Positions 7,608 to 15,323 of a stretch of DNA of 18,870 nucleotides are shown here, one piece after another; position 1 is the first letter of the stretch; each line of letters begins with the position of its first letter. Made by a program: the position numbers and the translations under genes. Location: contig SOJY01000005.1 of assembly GCA_004376385.1 (NCBI GenBank), positions 1-18,870 on the forward strand, in the 5' to 3' direction. The DNA is from Candidatus Bathyarchaeum sp. Lineage in GTDB: Archaea; Thermoproteota; Bathyarchaeia; Bathyarchaeales; Bathyarchaeaceae. A model generated the notes under the pieces. It saw only the letters and a program-made list of their open reading frames with translations, made no database searches and had not been told where the DNA came from.

Positions 7608-7937
7608 CTAGCTCACGTAAAATGGGGATTGCTCCTTATTTTTCATCTGTTCCAGAAGACGCATCAACAGGAAATCGTTGTCCTTGCCAAACAGAAGCCA
7701 TCTGAGCCTATGATAAGTGTTGAGGAATTCTAATCCCTTTTCAGTTGTTCGACAACGCATGTCATTGTCATCTTCTACAGTGAGCAAACTTAATTCTGAC
7801 AAGGCTGACAGATAGTTTTCTACGGACATGGAATCTAATTTACATCGATCCATAATCTCCGCTTCTTTAGAGCCTTTGGCTGCCACTCGCAGAATCTCTG
7901 CGACCACTTTGACTTCATTTTTCTTTCTCGTATTCAT
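7608..7937 (-). CDS. Small winged-helix DNA-binding protein (paralogue 2)
   Basis: A 109-residue protein with the same architecture as its downstream neighbour: VVAEILRVAAKGSKEAEIM, helix-turn-helix up to LSLLTV, wing with RCRTTEKGLEFLNTYHRLRWLL, and a C-terminal helix ending KEQSPFYVS. The two share long identical stretches (ILRVAA, KGLEFL, LRWLL, GKD), which indicates recent or constrained duplication. I start it at the ATG at 7937 because the paralogue aligns to this methionine and a GGCGGTG stretch lies just upstream; an ATG at 7955 would add six residues (MLLWRC) that have no counterpart. It is the first gene of the pair; an ATTAAAATGC element on the minus strand near 7985-7995 may be its promoter. 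Likely a DNA-binding regulator; its target is unknown. Confidence 0.8.
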   Translation of the reverse strand: MNTRKKNEVKVVAEILRVAAKGSKEAEIMDRCKLDSMSVENYLSALSELSLLTVEDDNDMRCRTTEKGLEFLNTYHRLRWLLFGKDNDFLLMRLLEQMKNKEQSPFYVS

Positions 7938-8078
7938 GCACCGCCAGAGCAACATTGTTTATTGAAGATGAAGTTTGGTGTGTAAGCATTTTAATGGTTA
8001 TTTCGGTCCCATCAATAGATAGCCAACAGATAGTACAAAACTCTAGAAAACAAAAACCCAAGCGAAGAGTATATCACA

Positions 8079-8094
8079 ACAAAAAAGAAAAAAA
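8079..8094 (-). terminator. T-rich terminator after nreA
   Basis: Downstream of the nreA stop codon the minus strand reads two seven- and six-base T tracts separated by C. This is a typical archaeal oligo-U terminator, placed 40-55 bases after the stop. The rest of the gap to the winged-helix gene (7956-8133) shows nothing else recognisable. Confidence 0.5.
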
Positions 8095-8133
8095 TTCAGG
8101 CTTTCCGCAGCTACAATAATTTCTAAAGAGCGC

Positions 8134-9525
8134 CTACTTCCTGAAGTAATCTGTGATTCTTCTCTGAAATAGAGTGTTCCTTATCAGGCTACTTTTCTCT
8201 ATCCACTGCTTCATAGGAATCTGAAACTGGTTAGCAATACGGGTTAAAGCCTCGTTCATTGTGTTGTATTTATGCGGTTTCTGCTGCAGGGCGTTCCTCA
8301 CGTTCTCTCTCACCTGCCAGACTCCCACAGGCATGATATATCCAGGGTGCGTCTCTCTCAAAACAATCACTGACGCCTGTCTCCGTTCCCTAATTAGCAA
8401 TTCTCCAACCGCTAAACGAGCCGCATAATAGCAGCCTCCGATGCTGGCGTATGTGGTGCGACCGCCAAAGCCTTCCCAGTCAGAAAACAGGACTATGTTT
8501 CTGCTGCTTGGGTTCCAAACTGTGCCCGGATACCAAGCTTCCATTGCTTCGTAGCTCCACTCTCTTGGCATCATCAAAATCTCAAACCTATTATCTAGAT
8601 AGTGAGACTCGTAGACGCGATATTCATTAATTTCAGGAAATGTTCTGATCTTTTCCATCATATCTTTTGAGACGATGCTGTCCACAGCTGTTATGCTCCA
8701 GCGGGTGGGAACTAAACGTCTTTGTTCATTCAATCCAAAGGCGCCGACGCTAAAGGCACGCTGAATTTTTGAAACTAACGTTCCCCTCTGGAATAAAGTA
8801 GTGACAGCTTCGGAGGCATTCAGGTCATCGTCGAAGTAAGCTTTCTGGATATGATGGTCCCACCGAGAATTTGATATTCGCATCTTTTTTAGTGGAGCAG
8901 AAGGTCCGAAGGGCTGAATTTGATCATCAAGAACAAGTGCCGTGGCAGGCTTCTTTTTGAGGGACAACTCAACGTCAACGGGGTTAACAGACAAGGCTAA
9001 ATCGATGGTTTGGTCCATGATTTTTCCTGACTCCTCAAACTTTTTCACGTGAACCCTATGCTTCCCTCTTACGAGCAAGGAGCGGAAACCCACAATTTCG
9101 TCGATGGACTTTCCAAACCATGATTCAGGCTGGTCATAATGGCTTGTGTCCTCGTGGATGGGCGGAACAAGAGGTCCAGCATAAACATAAGGGTAGCCGA
9201 TTCGACCCACAAAGACCCCTGGTGGACAAGCTCCATCCAAGTCAGTGCTCTGGAGAAGAGGTACAGACCTGAAGTAAGAGTTGAATCTAACAACAAGCGG
9301 GCATCTGGTTTTGCCGCACAGAAACTTGCCGCCTTTACATGCTACGCATAGGCTATTTCCTCGAGTCTTAGTCACTAACTGGTTTTCGCTGTAGTTCATG
9401 TCTGCGGCGATGCTGGGATCATCTAGAAGCTGCAGAACCCACGGGTTATCCTTCAAAGAGGGCTTGGGCTTCCTCACCTGCCCTATAACCTTGCCGTTTC
9501 TCTTTCCTCCAGTTAATCTCCTCAT
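8134..9525 (-). CDS. nreA: DNA repair protein NreA (PCNA-binding)
   Basis: NreA is an archaea-wide protein linked to repair of DNA damage, notably alkylation and mitomycin-type damage, through the sliding clamp PCNA; its biochemical activity is not settled. Near the N-terminus is a zinc-finger-like C60-x2-C63-x6-C70-x4-C75 (CVACKGGKFLCGKTRCPL). The central domain has the family blocks VGRIGYPYVYAGPLVPP, SWFGKSIDEIVGFRS and, further on, EILMMPREWSYEAMEAWYPGT and YYAARLAVGELLIRERRQASVIVLRE. The last ten residues, QRRITDYFRK, are a canonical PIP box (Q454, I457, Y460, F461). Length 463 is somewhat longer than the roughly 400 common in the family. The ATG at 9525 has GGAG six bases upstream (GGCGGAGTAAAG). 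It is transcribed alone, with a terminator behind it. Confidence 0.93.
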   Translation of the reverse strand: MRRLTGGKRNGKVIGQVRKPKPSLKDNPWVLQLLDDPSIAADMNYSENQLVTKTRGNSLCVACKGGKFLCGKTRCPLVVRFNSYFRSVPLLQSTDLDGACPPGVFVGRIGYPYVYAGPLVPPIHEDTSHYDQPESWFGKSIDEIVGFRSLLVRGKHRVHVKKFEESGKIMDQTIDLALSVNPVDVELSLKKKPATALVLDDQIQPFGPSAPLKKMRISNSRWDHHIQKAYFDDDLNASEAVTTLFQRGTLVSKIQRAFSVGAFGLNEQRRLVPTRWSITAVDSIVSKDMMEKIRTFPEINEYRVYESHYLDNRFEILMMPREWSYEAMEAWYPGTVWNPSSRNIVLFSDWEGFGGRTTYASIGGCYYAARLAVGELLIRERRQASVIVLRETHPGYIMPVGVWQVRENVRNALQQKPHKYNTMNEALTRIANQFQIPMKQWIEKSSLIRNTLFQRRITDYFRK

Positions 9526-9592
9526 CTTTACTCCGCCGAAAGATCAGACAATGAATTTGTTAACGAGGTTAGAAAGATTTTTCTATTTTTCC

Positions 9593-9610
9593 ACCGAAAT
9601 TTTTTTCGGT
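9593..9610. repeat. Perfect 7-bp inverted repeat upstream of nreA
   Basis: ACCGAAA, four T, TTTCGGT forms a perfect 7-bp stem with a TTTT loop. It is 68-85 bases upstream of the nreA start, close to A/T-rich sequence that could be its promoter, so a repressor or activator site is possible. Confidence 0.4.
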
Positions 9611-9789
9611 TCAACCATGGGATTATAACGTTTTTCTTATCTGGTTTCTAGCTGAATATATGTATCTGATTATGATATTCACATGTTTCATATATTAACC
9701 GCGAAGATCGAGCAATTGTAGCCCTGTTAAAACTGATGTTTTGTATCTCTTTCAAGTTCTAGACACGTGCTTGGTGACGTTCCAAAAGT

Positions 9790-9796
9790 CTTAAAG
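9790..9796 (+). promoter_or_regulatory. TATA-like box for HtrA-type protease
   Basis: CTTAAAG is centred about 29 bases before the ATG at 9822, so transcription would begin within a few bases of the start codon. No Shine-Dalgarno sequence at a normal distance is seen, in agreement with a near-leaderless transcript. Confidence 0.35.
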
Positions 9797-9821
9797 CCCA
9801 TTTGATTATTGAAATTGGTGT

Positions 9822-11261
9822 ATGTCTAACAGGACCTTAAAGCTAGTAGCAATAATAGCCGTTGTCGCTATTATCTTCTCAGCATTTAATACCTATTTGA
9901 TACTTGACAGCATTCGTGCTCAAGAACAGCTTAACACACAAGAGGAACGTATTAACGAACTAGAAACTTCTCTAGAGCAGTTCAGCGCCCAGAGCGAACA
10001 GCTTGAGGAACTACAAGGCGCCCTTGATGCGCAGGAAGAACGGCTTAATGAACTACAAAGTGTCCTAGACGATGTTGCCGTTCAGGCTGAACAGCTTGAT
10101 GCTCAAGAAGAACAGATTAGTGAACTACAAACCGCCATAAACGACACAAAAGACAACCTCGCAGAAGCCACATCAGCCCTGTCAAATCTAGCCAATCAAA
10201 TAAGTGCCCTCAATCAAAGCACATCTACAGGCTTGGCTGAAATCGGAGCCACACTTGAAAGCCTTGAAGGAATCATATCCGAAATTTCGGGTCTGGAAGA
10301 AATCGTTGATCAGCTGCTCAGGCAGACACCCGCCGAAGTATACGCGGCTACGTACAGGTCCGTTGTGGTGATCAGAACCTCCATTGGACAAGGCTCAGGT
10401 TTCCTGTTTAACAATCAAAACACAATCGTCACCAATTATCACGTAGTTACAAACGAAACAGACATCGAAATCGAGTTCTTCGACAGAACAAGAACACAGG
10501 CTACGGTGATAGGCTCCGACGCTTACTCCGACATCGCAGTTCTATCAGTATCTTCGGCTCCAGCTGAGGTTGAGTCCTTGAGTTTAAGTAACCAATCTGT
10601 CGGCATCGGACAGCAAGTAGTAGCAATAGGCAACCCTCTTGGACTTACAGAAAGCCTTTCCGTCGGATACATAAGTCAAGTCAACAGGCTACTTAACCTT
10701 GAACCCATAATCGTGCCTATATTACAGCTGGACTTGACTATTGCCCCAGGAAGCTCAGGTGGACCTTTGCTTGATCTTTATGGAAATGTTGTTGGAATAA
10801 CAAACGCGGGCACAGACGTAGGTTTCAACTTTGCAGTTCCCGTGAACATCTTGAAGCGAGTGATTCCCTCTCTTATCGACGAGGGAGATTACAAGCATCC
10901 TTTTGTAGGCGTTTCTATAGTAGCGCTGACTCCCGAGGCTATAGATTTCTGGAACATCCTTAACGTTGATGCTTACCAGACTGGACTTCTAGTTATGGAT
11001 GTAGTTTCTGGCTATCCCGCAGAAGAAGCGGGTTTAATGTCGGCTGTGAGCACTACCGCTCCCGATGGTTCTCCCGGTTATACAGCTATGGATATTGTGA
11101 TGGCTATCGACGGTCATACTACTTTCACCATCGAAGATTGGAGTGCATACATGGAAGTAGAAGTGTCGCCTGGTCAAGTTGTCACTTTGACTCTCTGGAG
11201 GTCCGGCGTAACCTCTTCAGTTGCTGTTACTACTACGGAGCGACCGCCTTACCTAGAATAG
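9822..11261 (+). CDS. Membrane-anchored HtrA/DegP-type serine protease with coiled-coil stalk and PDZ domain
   Basis: A 479-residue surface quality-control protease. Residues 7-28 are a single membrane anchor; the absence of a cleavage site suggests the rest is outside the cell. Residues about 33-165 form a coiled coil with repeated QEER(I/L)NEL(E/Q) units (40, 71, 95). The trypsin-like domain follows: GSGFLF, then H207 in TIVTNYHVV, D237 in AYSDIAVL and S312 in IAPGSSGGPLLD, the complete catalytic triad of the HtrA family. A single PDZ domain (about 360-470) includes FVGVSIV, SGYPAEEAGL and DIVMAIDGH. Typical HtrA proteins have a short linker here; the stalk of about 130 residues is unusual and may hold the protease away from the membrane or set its oligomer. 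It stands alone, divergent from nreA, with a T-rich terminator. Confidence 0.92.
   Translation: MSNRTLKLVAIIAVVAIIFSAFNTYLILDSIRAQEQLNTQEERINELETSLEQFSAQSEQLEELQGALDAQEERLNELQSVLDDVAVQAEQLDAQEEQISELQTAINDTKDNLAEATSALSNLANQISALNQSTSTGLAEIGATLESLEGIISEISGLEEIVDQLLRQTPAEVYAATYRSVVVIRTSIGQGSGFLFNNQNTIVTNYHVVTNETDIEIEFFDRTRTQATVIGSDAYSDIAVLSVSSAPAEVESLSLSNQSVGIGQQVVAIGNPLGLTESLSVGYISQVNRLLNLEPIIVPILQLDLTIAPGSSGGPLLDLYGNVVGITNAGTDVGFNFAVPVNILKRVIPSLIDEGDYKHPFVGVSIVALTPEAIDFWNILNVDAYQTGLLVMDVVSGYPAEEAGLMSAVSTTAPDGSPGYTAMDIVMAIDGHTTFTIEDWSAYMEVEVSPGQVVTLTLWRSGVTSSVAVTTTERPPYLE
9939..10130 (+). repeat. Internal repeats encoding the coiled-coil stalk
   Basis: Three related 27-base units at 9939-9965, 10032-10058 and 10104-10130 encode QEERINELE, QEERLNELQ and QEEQISELQ. 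The intervening residues (SEQLEELQ, AEQLDAQ) are also related, pointing to growth of the stalk by internal duplication with 31- and 24-residue spacing. Confidence 0.7.
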
Positions 11262-11280
11262 TTATTTTTTGCTTCCTTTT
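11262..11280 (+). terminator. T-rich terminator after the protease gene
   Basis: Immediately after the stop codon comes TTATTTTTTGCTTCCTTTT, an oligo-T tract of the archaeal terminator kind. Confidence 0.4.
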
Positions 11281-11383
11281 GATATACAATGTGGACTGTT
11301 TGATTTTCGACAAAAAGGATCGTTCTAATCTTGAGCCGAAATCTAGAATGATGGATAGGAAACATTAATTTCCTGAGGCTAAA

Positions 11384-11391
11384 TCTTTAAG
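11384..11391 (+). promoter_or_regulatory. TATA-like box for tpiA
   Basis: TCTTTAAG lies about 37 bases before the ATG at 11425; initiation near 11413 would give a leader of about a dozen bases. No strong ribosome-binding site is visible. Confidence 0.3.
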
Positions 11392-11424
11392 TTCCTAAGG
11401 TGTAGCTATAAGCGGCGAATACTG

Positions 11425-12114
11425 ATGAAAAACCTCAAGATACCCATCATTATTGTGAACTATAAGACATACTCTGAAGCCACCGGAAAAAAAGCAGTTA
11501 AACTCTCTAAAATCGCAGACGAGGTGAGCATGGAAACAGGGGTCAACGTTGGCGTGGCTCCTCAATTCACTGACATAGCATCCATCGCCGGCACTGTTTC
11601 AATTCCGGTGTTTGCGCAGCATGTTGATCCCATAGTTCCCGGCAGTTCCACGGGGCATGTCCTTCTTGAATCTGTGAAGGAGGCTGGAGCCGTTGGAACA
11701 TTAATTAACCACTCGGAGAGGCAACTACGATTGTGTGACATTGAAGCCATAGTCTCAAAGACGCGTGAATCTGGTATGGTTTCTGTGGTGTGCACTAACA
11801 ATGCTGCTGTGAGCGCTGCAGTGGCCGCCCTTAAACCAGATATAGTTTCGTTGGAGCCGCCTGAACTGATAGGAACTGGAATCCCAGTCTCTAAAGCTAA
11901 ACCTGAAGTGGTCACGGAGACCGTTGCACTTGTTAAGCATGTAAACCCTGATGTGGTGATGCTCTGCGGGGCGGGAATAACCAAGGGTGAGGATGTAACT
12001 GCTGCATTTAAGCTCGGCACCAAGGGCGTTTTGGTTGCCAGCGGAGTAGTGAAAGCCAAAGACCCCAGAAAAGTGCTAATGGAATTTGCAGAAGCCATAA
12101 ATGAATCGGTGTAG
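11425..12114 (+). CDS. tpiA: Triosephosphate isomerase, archaeal type
   Basis: Interconverts dihydroxyacetone phosphate and glyceraldehyde 3-phosphate in glycolysis and gluconeogenesis, in the cytosol. The 229-residue length is typical of the short archaeal enzymes, which lack helices found in bacterial and eukaryotic TIM. The substrate lysine is in IIIVNYKTYSEA (N12, K14), the electrophile histidine in GTLINHSERQLR (H96), and the catalytic glutamate in VSLEPPELIGTG (E144). The phosphate-binding loop reads CGAGITKGEDV and the C-terminal GTKGVLVASGVVKAKDP closes the barrel. The ATG at 11425 gives the family's usual N-terminus. It precedes a DUF89 phosphatase and a glycogen-debranching gene on the same strand, after a 104-nt gap, so it is part of a sugar-metabolism neighbourhood but may be transcribed alone. 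Confidence 0.96.
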   Translation: MKNLKIPIIIVNYKTYSEATGKKAVKLSKIADEVSMETGVNVGVAPQFTDIASIAGTVSIPVFAQHVDPIVPGSSTGHVLLESVKEAGAVGTLINHSERQLRLCDIEAIVSKTRESGMVSVVCTNNAAVSAAVAALKPDIVSLEPPELIGTGIPVSKAKPEVVTETVALVKHVNPDVVMLCGAGITKGEDVTAAFKLGTKGVLVASGVVKAKDPRKVLMEFAEAINESV

Positions 12115-12218
12115 TTGAGTAATTCATAAAACGGTGCGTTAGCTAAGTTCAGTTCAATATAGTTAGTAAACTACCTGTATTTTGGTTGTAATTTTTGGAG
12201 TTTAGGCGTGATTGACAA

Positions 12219-13100
12219 TTGAACGTTGAACTCAGATGTATTTCATGTATTCTTAATCGTGGGTACCTACAAATCCAAGAAGCCACAAACGACAAGTCTC
12301 TTCAATTCAAAACGTTGTCAGCAATCCTAAGTTTCTTGGCTGAAGAATTCAAGCCAACAGCCAATCCCGCCTATTTAGGAACAAAACGGGACCGGCTGAT
12401 AAGAGAGATAACCGGCAACCCTGACCCATACAAACAAAAGAAACAACTCAGCAATCAAAAGGCACTAGAAGTTCTGCCCGTAGCACAGAGCATAATCTCG
12501 AAGGAAACTTCGCCAGAGCTACGTTTTAGGAAAGCTTGCCTCTCTGCTATTGTCGGCAACATCATGGAATTTGATCTTCCCGATAACCGCTTCAAGTTCG
12601 CGGACCTTGAGAAGTTGATTCAAGAGGCAGAAAGTGACCTAGCAATAGATGAGATTCCTCAGATCTTCAACAAAGCAAAGAATGCAAAAAGTGTTCTATA
12701 CTTAACTGACAACGCAGGAGAAATAGCCCTCGACAAGCTGCTTGTCCAAGAGCTGAAGAATCTTGGTGCCCATGTTACAGTAGCGGTTAAAGCTGGTCCG
12801 ATACTCAATGATGCCACATTGGAAGACGCAAAAATTGTTGGAATTGACAAAGTGGCAGATGTGGTAATGTCCACTGGGTCGGATTCTGTTGGTTTGTTTC
12901 CCGAAGAATGTTCAGAAGATTTCCTGAAGCTTTATCGTTCGGTGGATTTTGTGGTGGCAAAGGGCATGGGTCACGCTGAAACCCTTACAGAACTTGAGCT
13001 TCCAGTTCTTCATGCTTTGTTGTTGCGGAGTAAATGTTGTACAGTAGCCAATCACTTCAATGTGGATACAGGAAAAAACATAGCCAAGCTCTTACATTAA
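12219..13100 (+). CDS. DUF89 / ARMT1-like damage-control phosphatase
   Basis: DUF89 proteins (PF01937) are metal-dependent phosphatases thought to remove harmful or damaged phosphometabolites. This 293-residue protein is of the short archaeal type with an N-terminal cysteine pair (C7, C10 in CISCILNRGYLQ) and an all-helical first domain. The active-site blocks are present: YLTDNAGEIALDKLL (D164, N165, E168), VAVKAGPILNDATLEDA (K191, D198) and FVVAKGMGHAETL (K248). The product carries all expected catalytic residues, so it is probably active. TTG at 12219 is the only workable start: the nearby upstream candidates run into stops, and the CxxC motif would be lost with a later one. The gap to the debranching enzyme is 21 nt, so the two are almost certainly one operon, which hints at a sugar-phosphate substrate; this is inference. 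Confidence 0.9.
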   Translation: MNVELRCISCILNRGYLQIQEATNDKSLQFKTLSAILSFLAEEFKPTANPAYLGTKRDRLIREITGNPDPYKQKKQLSNQKALEVLPVAQSIISKETSPELRFRKACLSAIVGNIMEFDLPDNRFKFADLEKLIQEAESDLAIDEIPQIFNKAKNAKSVLYLTDNAGEIALDKLLVQELKNLGAHVTVAVKAGPILNDATLEDAKIVGIDKVADVVMSTGSDSVGLFPEECSEDFLKLYRSVDFVVAKGMGHAETLTELELPVLHALLLRSKCCTVANHFNVDTGKNIAKLLH

Positions 13101-13121
13101 TCCTGATGGGATGTCACCAAG

Positions 13122-15218
13122 GTGGACTTGCCTAAAATAGGTCTTGGGCGAGGCGTTCTATCCGACGTTAACGAGGCTCTAGGTAAAGAATGGCTTGTAA
13201 CCAACGGGTTAGGAGGATATGCTTCCTCAACAGTTTTGGGGGTCAACACCCGAAAATATCATGGTCTTCTTGTTGCAGCCTTTAATCCACCAGTGAACCG
13301 CTGGGTTCTATTAACAAAGCTTGACGAGAACCTGCAGATTGGAAATGAAACATACGATCTCGGGGCAAACGAGTTCCGGGACGTTATGCATCCTAAGGGC
13401 TACCGCTTTCTTTCGAACTTTAGTATTATACCCCTTCCCACTTGGAGGTACGCGGTGAATGGTGTTAGCCTCCAGAAGACAATCTTTATGCCTTACATGA
13501 AAAACGCGACAGTAGTAATCTATGAAGTCAGTAACCCCTTGGAAGAAAAAGTGTCAGTTAATATCTCACCGCTTGTTAATTCGAGGCACATATACAACAC
13601 AACAAATAAGAACAAAATACAATGGAACTTTATCCAGAAGCGCCACGGAAAAGCAGTAACAATCGAGCCCTCGGATTCGTTTTCATCCCTGATTTTGTCC
13701 TCAAGCAATAACGGCTCTTTTGTTGATGAGCGCTGGTGGGTCGAAAAAGTGTATTTCAGGGTTGATGCCTCCCGAAGCGAAAACAGCATCGACGACTACT
13801 TTAGACCCGGATTCTTCAAGTTTTCTGTTGATCCTAAAGAGACGAAAAAATTTTATGTTCTAGCCGTAGCTGGAAAAAATGAGGAGGAAGCCCAGAGCCT
13901 CTTTTCGTCTTTTGGCAGAGGAATAGAAGATGTTGACCTGTTATATCGTGAGGAGTTAGAGCGGCGAAAAGGCTTATTGGAACAGTTTCGGGAACATAAC
14001 ACTGGCTTAGAACTTGAAGACTGGTTAAAGTGGATTATCCAAGCAGCGGATTCGTTTATTGTGTCTAGGGCTTCAACTGGAAAGAAGTCAGTTATTGCAG
14101 GCTACAGCTGGTTTGATGATTGGGGAAGAGACTCGCTTATTTCCTTGCCCGGGCTGACGCTTGTCACGGGAAGATTTGAGGATGCACAAGAGATTCTGTT
14201 AACTTTTAAGCACTATTGCAGTAAAGGCGTTATTCCGAATCGTTTCTCGGACAAGGCTGGAGACATTCCCCTCTACAACACTGTGGACGCCACCCTGTGG
14301 TTCTTCAACGCAATTCTTCAATACCTCAAATACACTGGCGACTTTGATTTTGTTCAAGAAAAATTGTGGAACACATTGAACGAGATCGTTGAATATCATG
14401 TTCAGGGAACCATCTTTGGTATTCACATGGAAGAAGACGGTTTGATAGCTCATGGTCCACAACTCACTTGGATGGACGCTACCATGATTGACCGTTTTGT
14501 TACACCCAGAAACGGGAAGGCAGTTGAGATTCAAGCCCTATGGTATAACGCCCTGAAAACCATGCAGCTCTTAGCAAAACGTTTCAATCAGGTGGACAAG
14601 ACAGAAAATTACTCTAGCATGGCTGAAAAAGCTAAAGAGAGCTTTGTAGAGAAGTTTTGGAACCCCAAAAACGGGTACCTTTTCGATGTAGTGAACAAAG
14701 ATGGAGTTGACTCAACGTTACGCCCAAACCAGTTGATTGCCGCATCGTTAGACTTTCCCCTGCTTGACAGAGACAAAAGAGAAATGGTCGTTGAAGCAGT
14801 TTGGAAACGTTTGTGGGGAGAATATGGACTAAAAACGCTTCCTGAAACTGATCCAAGATACGTGGGAAAATATCTTGGTGACTGGGGAAATCGCGATAGT
14901 GCATATCACAATGGTACTGTCTGGGCGTGGCTTCTAGGTCCCTTCACTACTGCATTCTTGAAGACAAAAAGTCATGAAGAATCTTGGCGGAAATTTGCTT
15001 TCAAGAACTTCTTGCAGCCCCTTTTCAGAGTGCAACTATCGCAGGCTGGATTAGGAACACTCAGCGAAATATTTGATGGCGATGCGCCTCACAGTCCCAG
15101 AGGTTGTATTGCTCAGGCTTGGAGCGTAGCAGAGCCATTACGGGCATACGTTGAGGACATAACCTTGAATAGACCTCCACATGAGAAAGAAGTCTTGCAG
15201 ACCCTTGACTATCAGTAA
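13122..15218 (+). CDS. Glycogen-debranching enzyme, archaeal type
   Basis: A 698-residue debranching amylo-alpha-1,6-glucosidase of the archaeal type, acting on glycogen or related alpha-glucans in the cytosol. The N-terminal beta-domain (about 1-280) has EWLVTNGLGGYASSTVLGVNTRKYHGLL. The C-terminal (alpha/alpha)6 barrel (about 300-690, GDE_C, PF06202) shows YSWFDDWGRDSLISLPG (328-344, catalytic-site acidic residues), GVIPNRFSD, YNTVDATLWFF, LTWMDA with AVEIQALWYNAL, LRPNQL, YHNGTVWAWLLGPF and the end motif LSEIFDGDAPHSPRGCIAQAWSVAE. The start is GTG at 13122; nearby ATGs run into stops within ten codons. It lies 21 nt behind the DUF89 gene. No bacterial GlgX-type GH13 domain is present. The gene is complete and clearly GC-richer (29 and 35 G+C in two sampled 60-base lines) than the stretch after it. 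Confidence 0.94.
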   Translation: MDLPKIGLGRGVLSDVNEALGKEWLVTNGLGGYASSTVLGVNTRKYHGLLVAAFNPPVNRWVLLTKLDENLQIGNETYDLGANEFRDVMHPKGYRFLSNFSIIPLPTWRYAVNGVSLQKTIFMPYMKNATVVIYEVSNPLEEKVSVNISPLVNSRHIYNTTNKNKIQWNFIQKRHGKAVTIEPSDSFSSLILSSSNNGSFVDERWWVEKVYFRVDASRSENSIDDYFRPGFFKFSVDPKETKKFYVLAVAGKNEEEAQSLFSSFGRGIEDVDLLYREELERRKGLLEQFREHNTGLELEDWLKWIIQAADSFIVSRASTGKKSVIAGYSWFDDWGRDSLISLPGLTLVTGRFEDAQEILLTFKHYCSKGVIPNRFSDKAGDIPLYNTVDATLWFFNAILQYLKYTGDFDFVQEKLWNTLNEIVEYHVQGTIFGIHMEEDGLIAHGPQLTWMDATMIDRFVTPRNGKAVEIQALWYNALKTMQLLAKRFNQVDKTENYSSMAEKAKESFVEKFWNPKNGYLFDVVNKDGVDSTLRPNQLIAASLDFPLLDRDKREMVVEAVWKRLWGEYGLKTLPETDPRYVGKYLGDWGNRDSAYHNGTVWAWLLGPFTTAFLKTKSHEESWRKFAFKNFLQPLFRVQLSQAGLGTLSEIFDGDAPHSPRGCIAQAWSVAEPLRAYVEDITLNRPPHEKEVLQTLDYQ

Positions 15219-15290
15219 TTAAGAATTCACCGCAACTCTGGAGACATATTCTATATTCTCTCTCACGTGTAAAACCCGCACGCACAACTA

Positions 15291-15298
15291 ATATATTA
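15291..15298 (+). promoter_or_regulatory. TATA-like box for the small membrane protein
   Basis: ATATATTA lies about 30 bases before the ATG at 15324, the right distance for a transcript with a leader of only a few bases. Confidence 0.35.
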
Positions 15299-15323
15299 TC
15301 AATAGATATTTTTATTCTGGAAG

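Larger units (their letters stand above)
9526..9821. promoter_or_regulatory. AT-rich divergent intergenic region between nreA and the protease
   Basis: These 296 bases separate two divergent genes and must hold both promoters. Besides the hairpin at 9593-9610 there is a spaced inverted repeat, AATATATG (9655-9662) with CATATATT (9689-9696), which could be an operator but is easily produced by chance in AT-rich DNA. No tRNA or small coding region was found. Confidence 0.4.

Noticed and set aside
8934..9296. Overlapping frames on both strands within nreA
   Set aside because: nreA is continuous with zinc-finger and PIP motifs in one frame; the others are shadows.
9655..9696. 8-bp inverted repeat AATATATG / CATATATT
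   Set aside because: Composed only of A/T-rich sequence in an A/T-rich gap; chance occurrence is likely, so it is not listed as a separate site.
9939..10130. Tandem repeats considered as a CRISPR-like or non-coding array
   Set aside because: The repeats are in frame, encode heptad-like coiled coil and have imperfect, unequal spacing; they are part of the protease gene.
11562..12098. 178-codon minus-strand frame inside tpiA
   Set aside because: Long because tpiA is rich in GCN/GTN codons; its translation is low-complexity Thr/Ser/Ala and tpiA itself is unmistakable.
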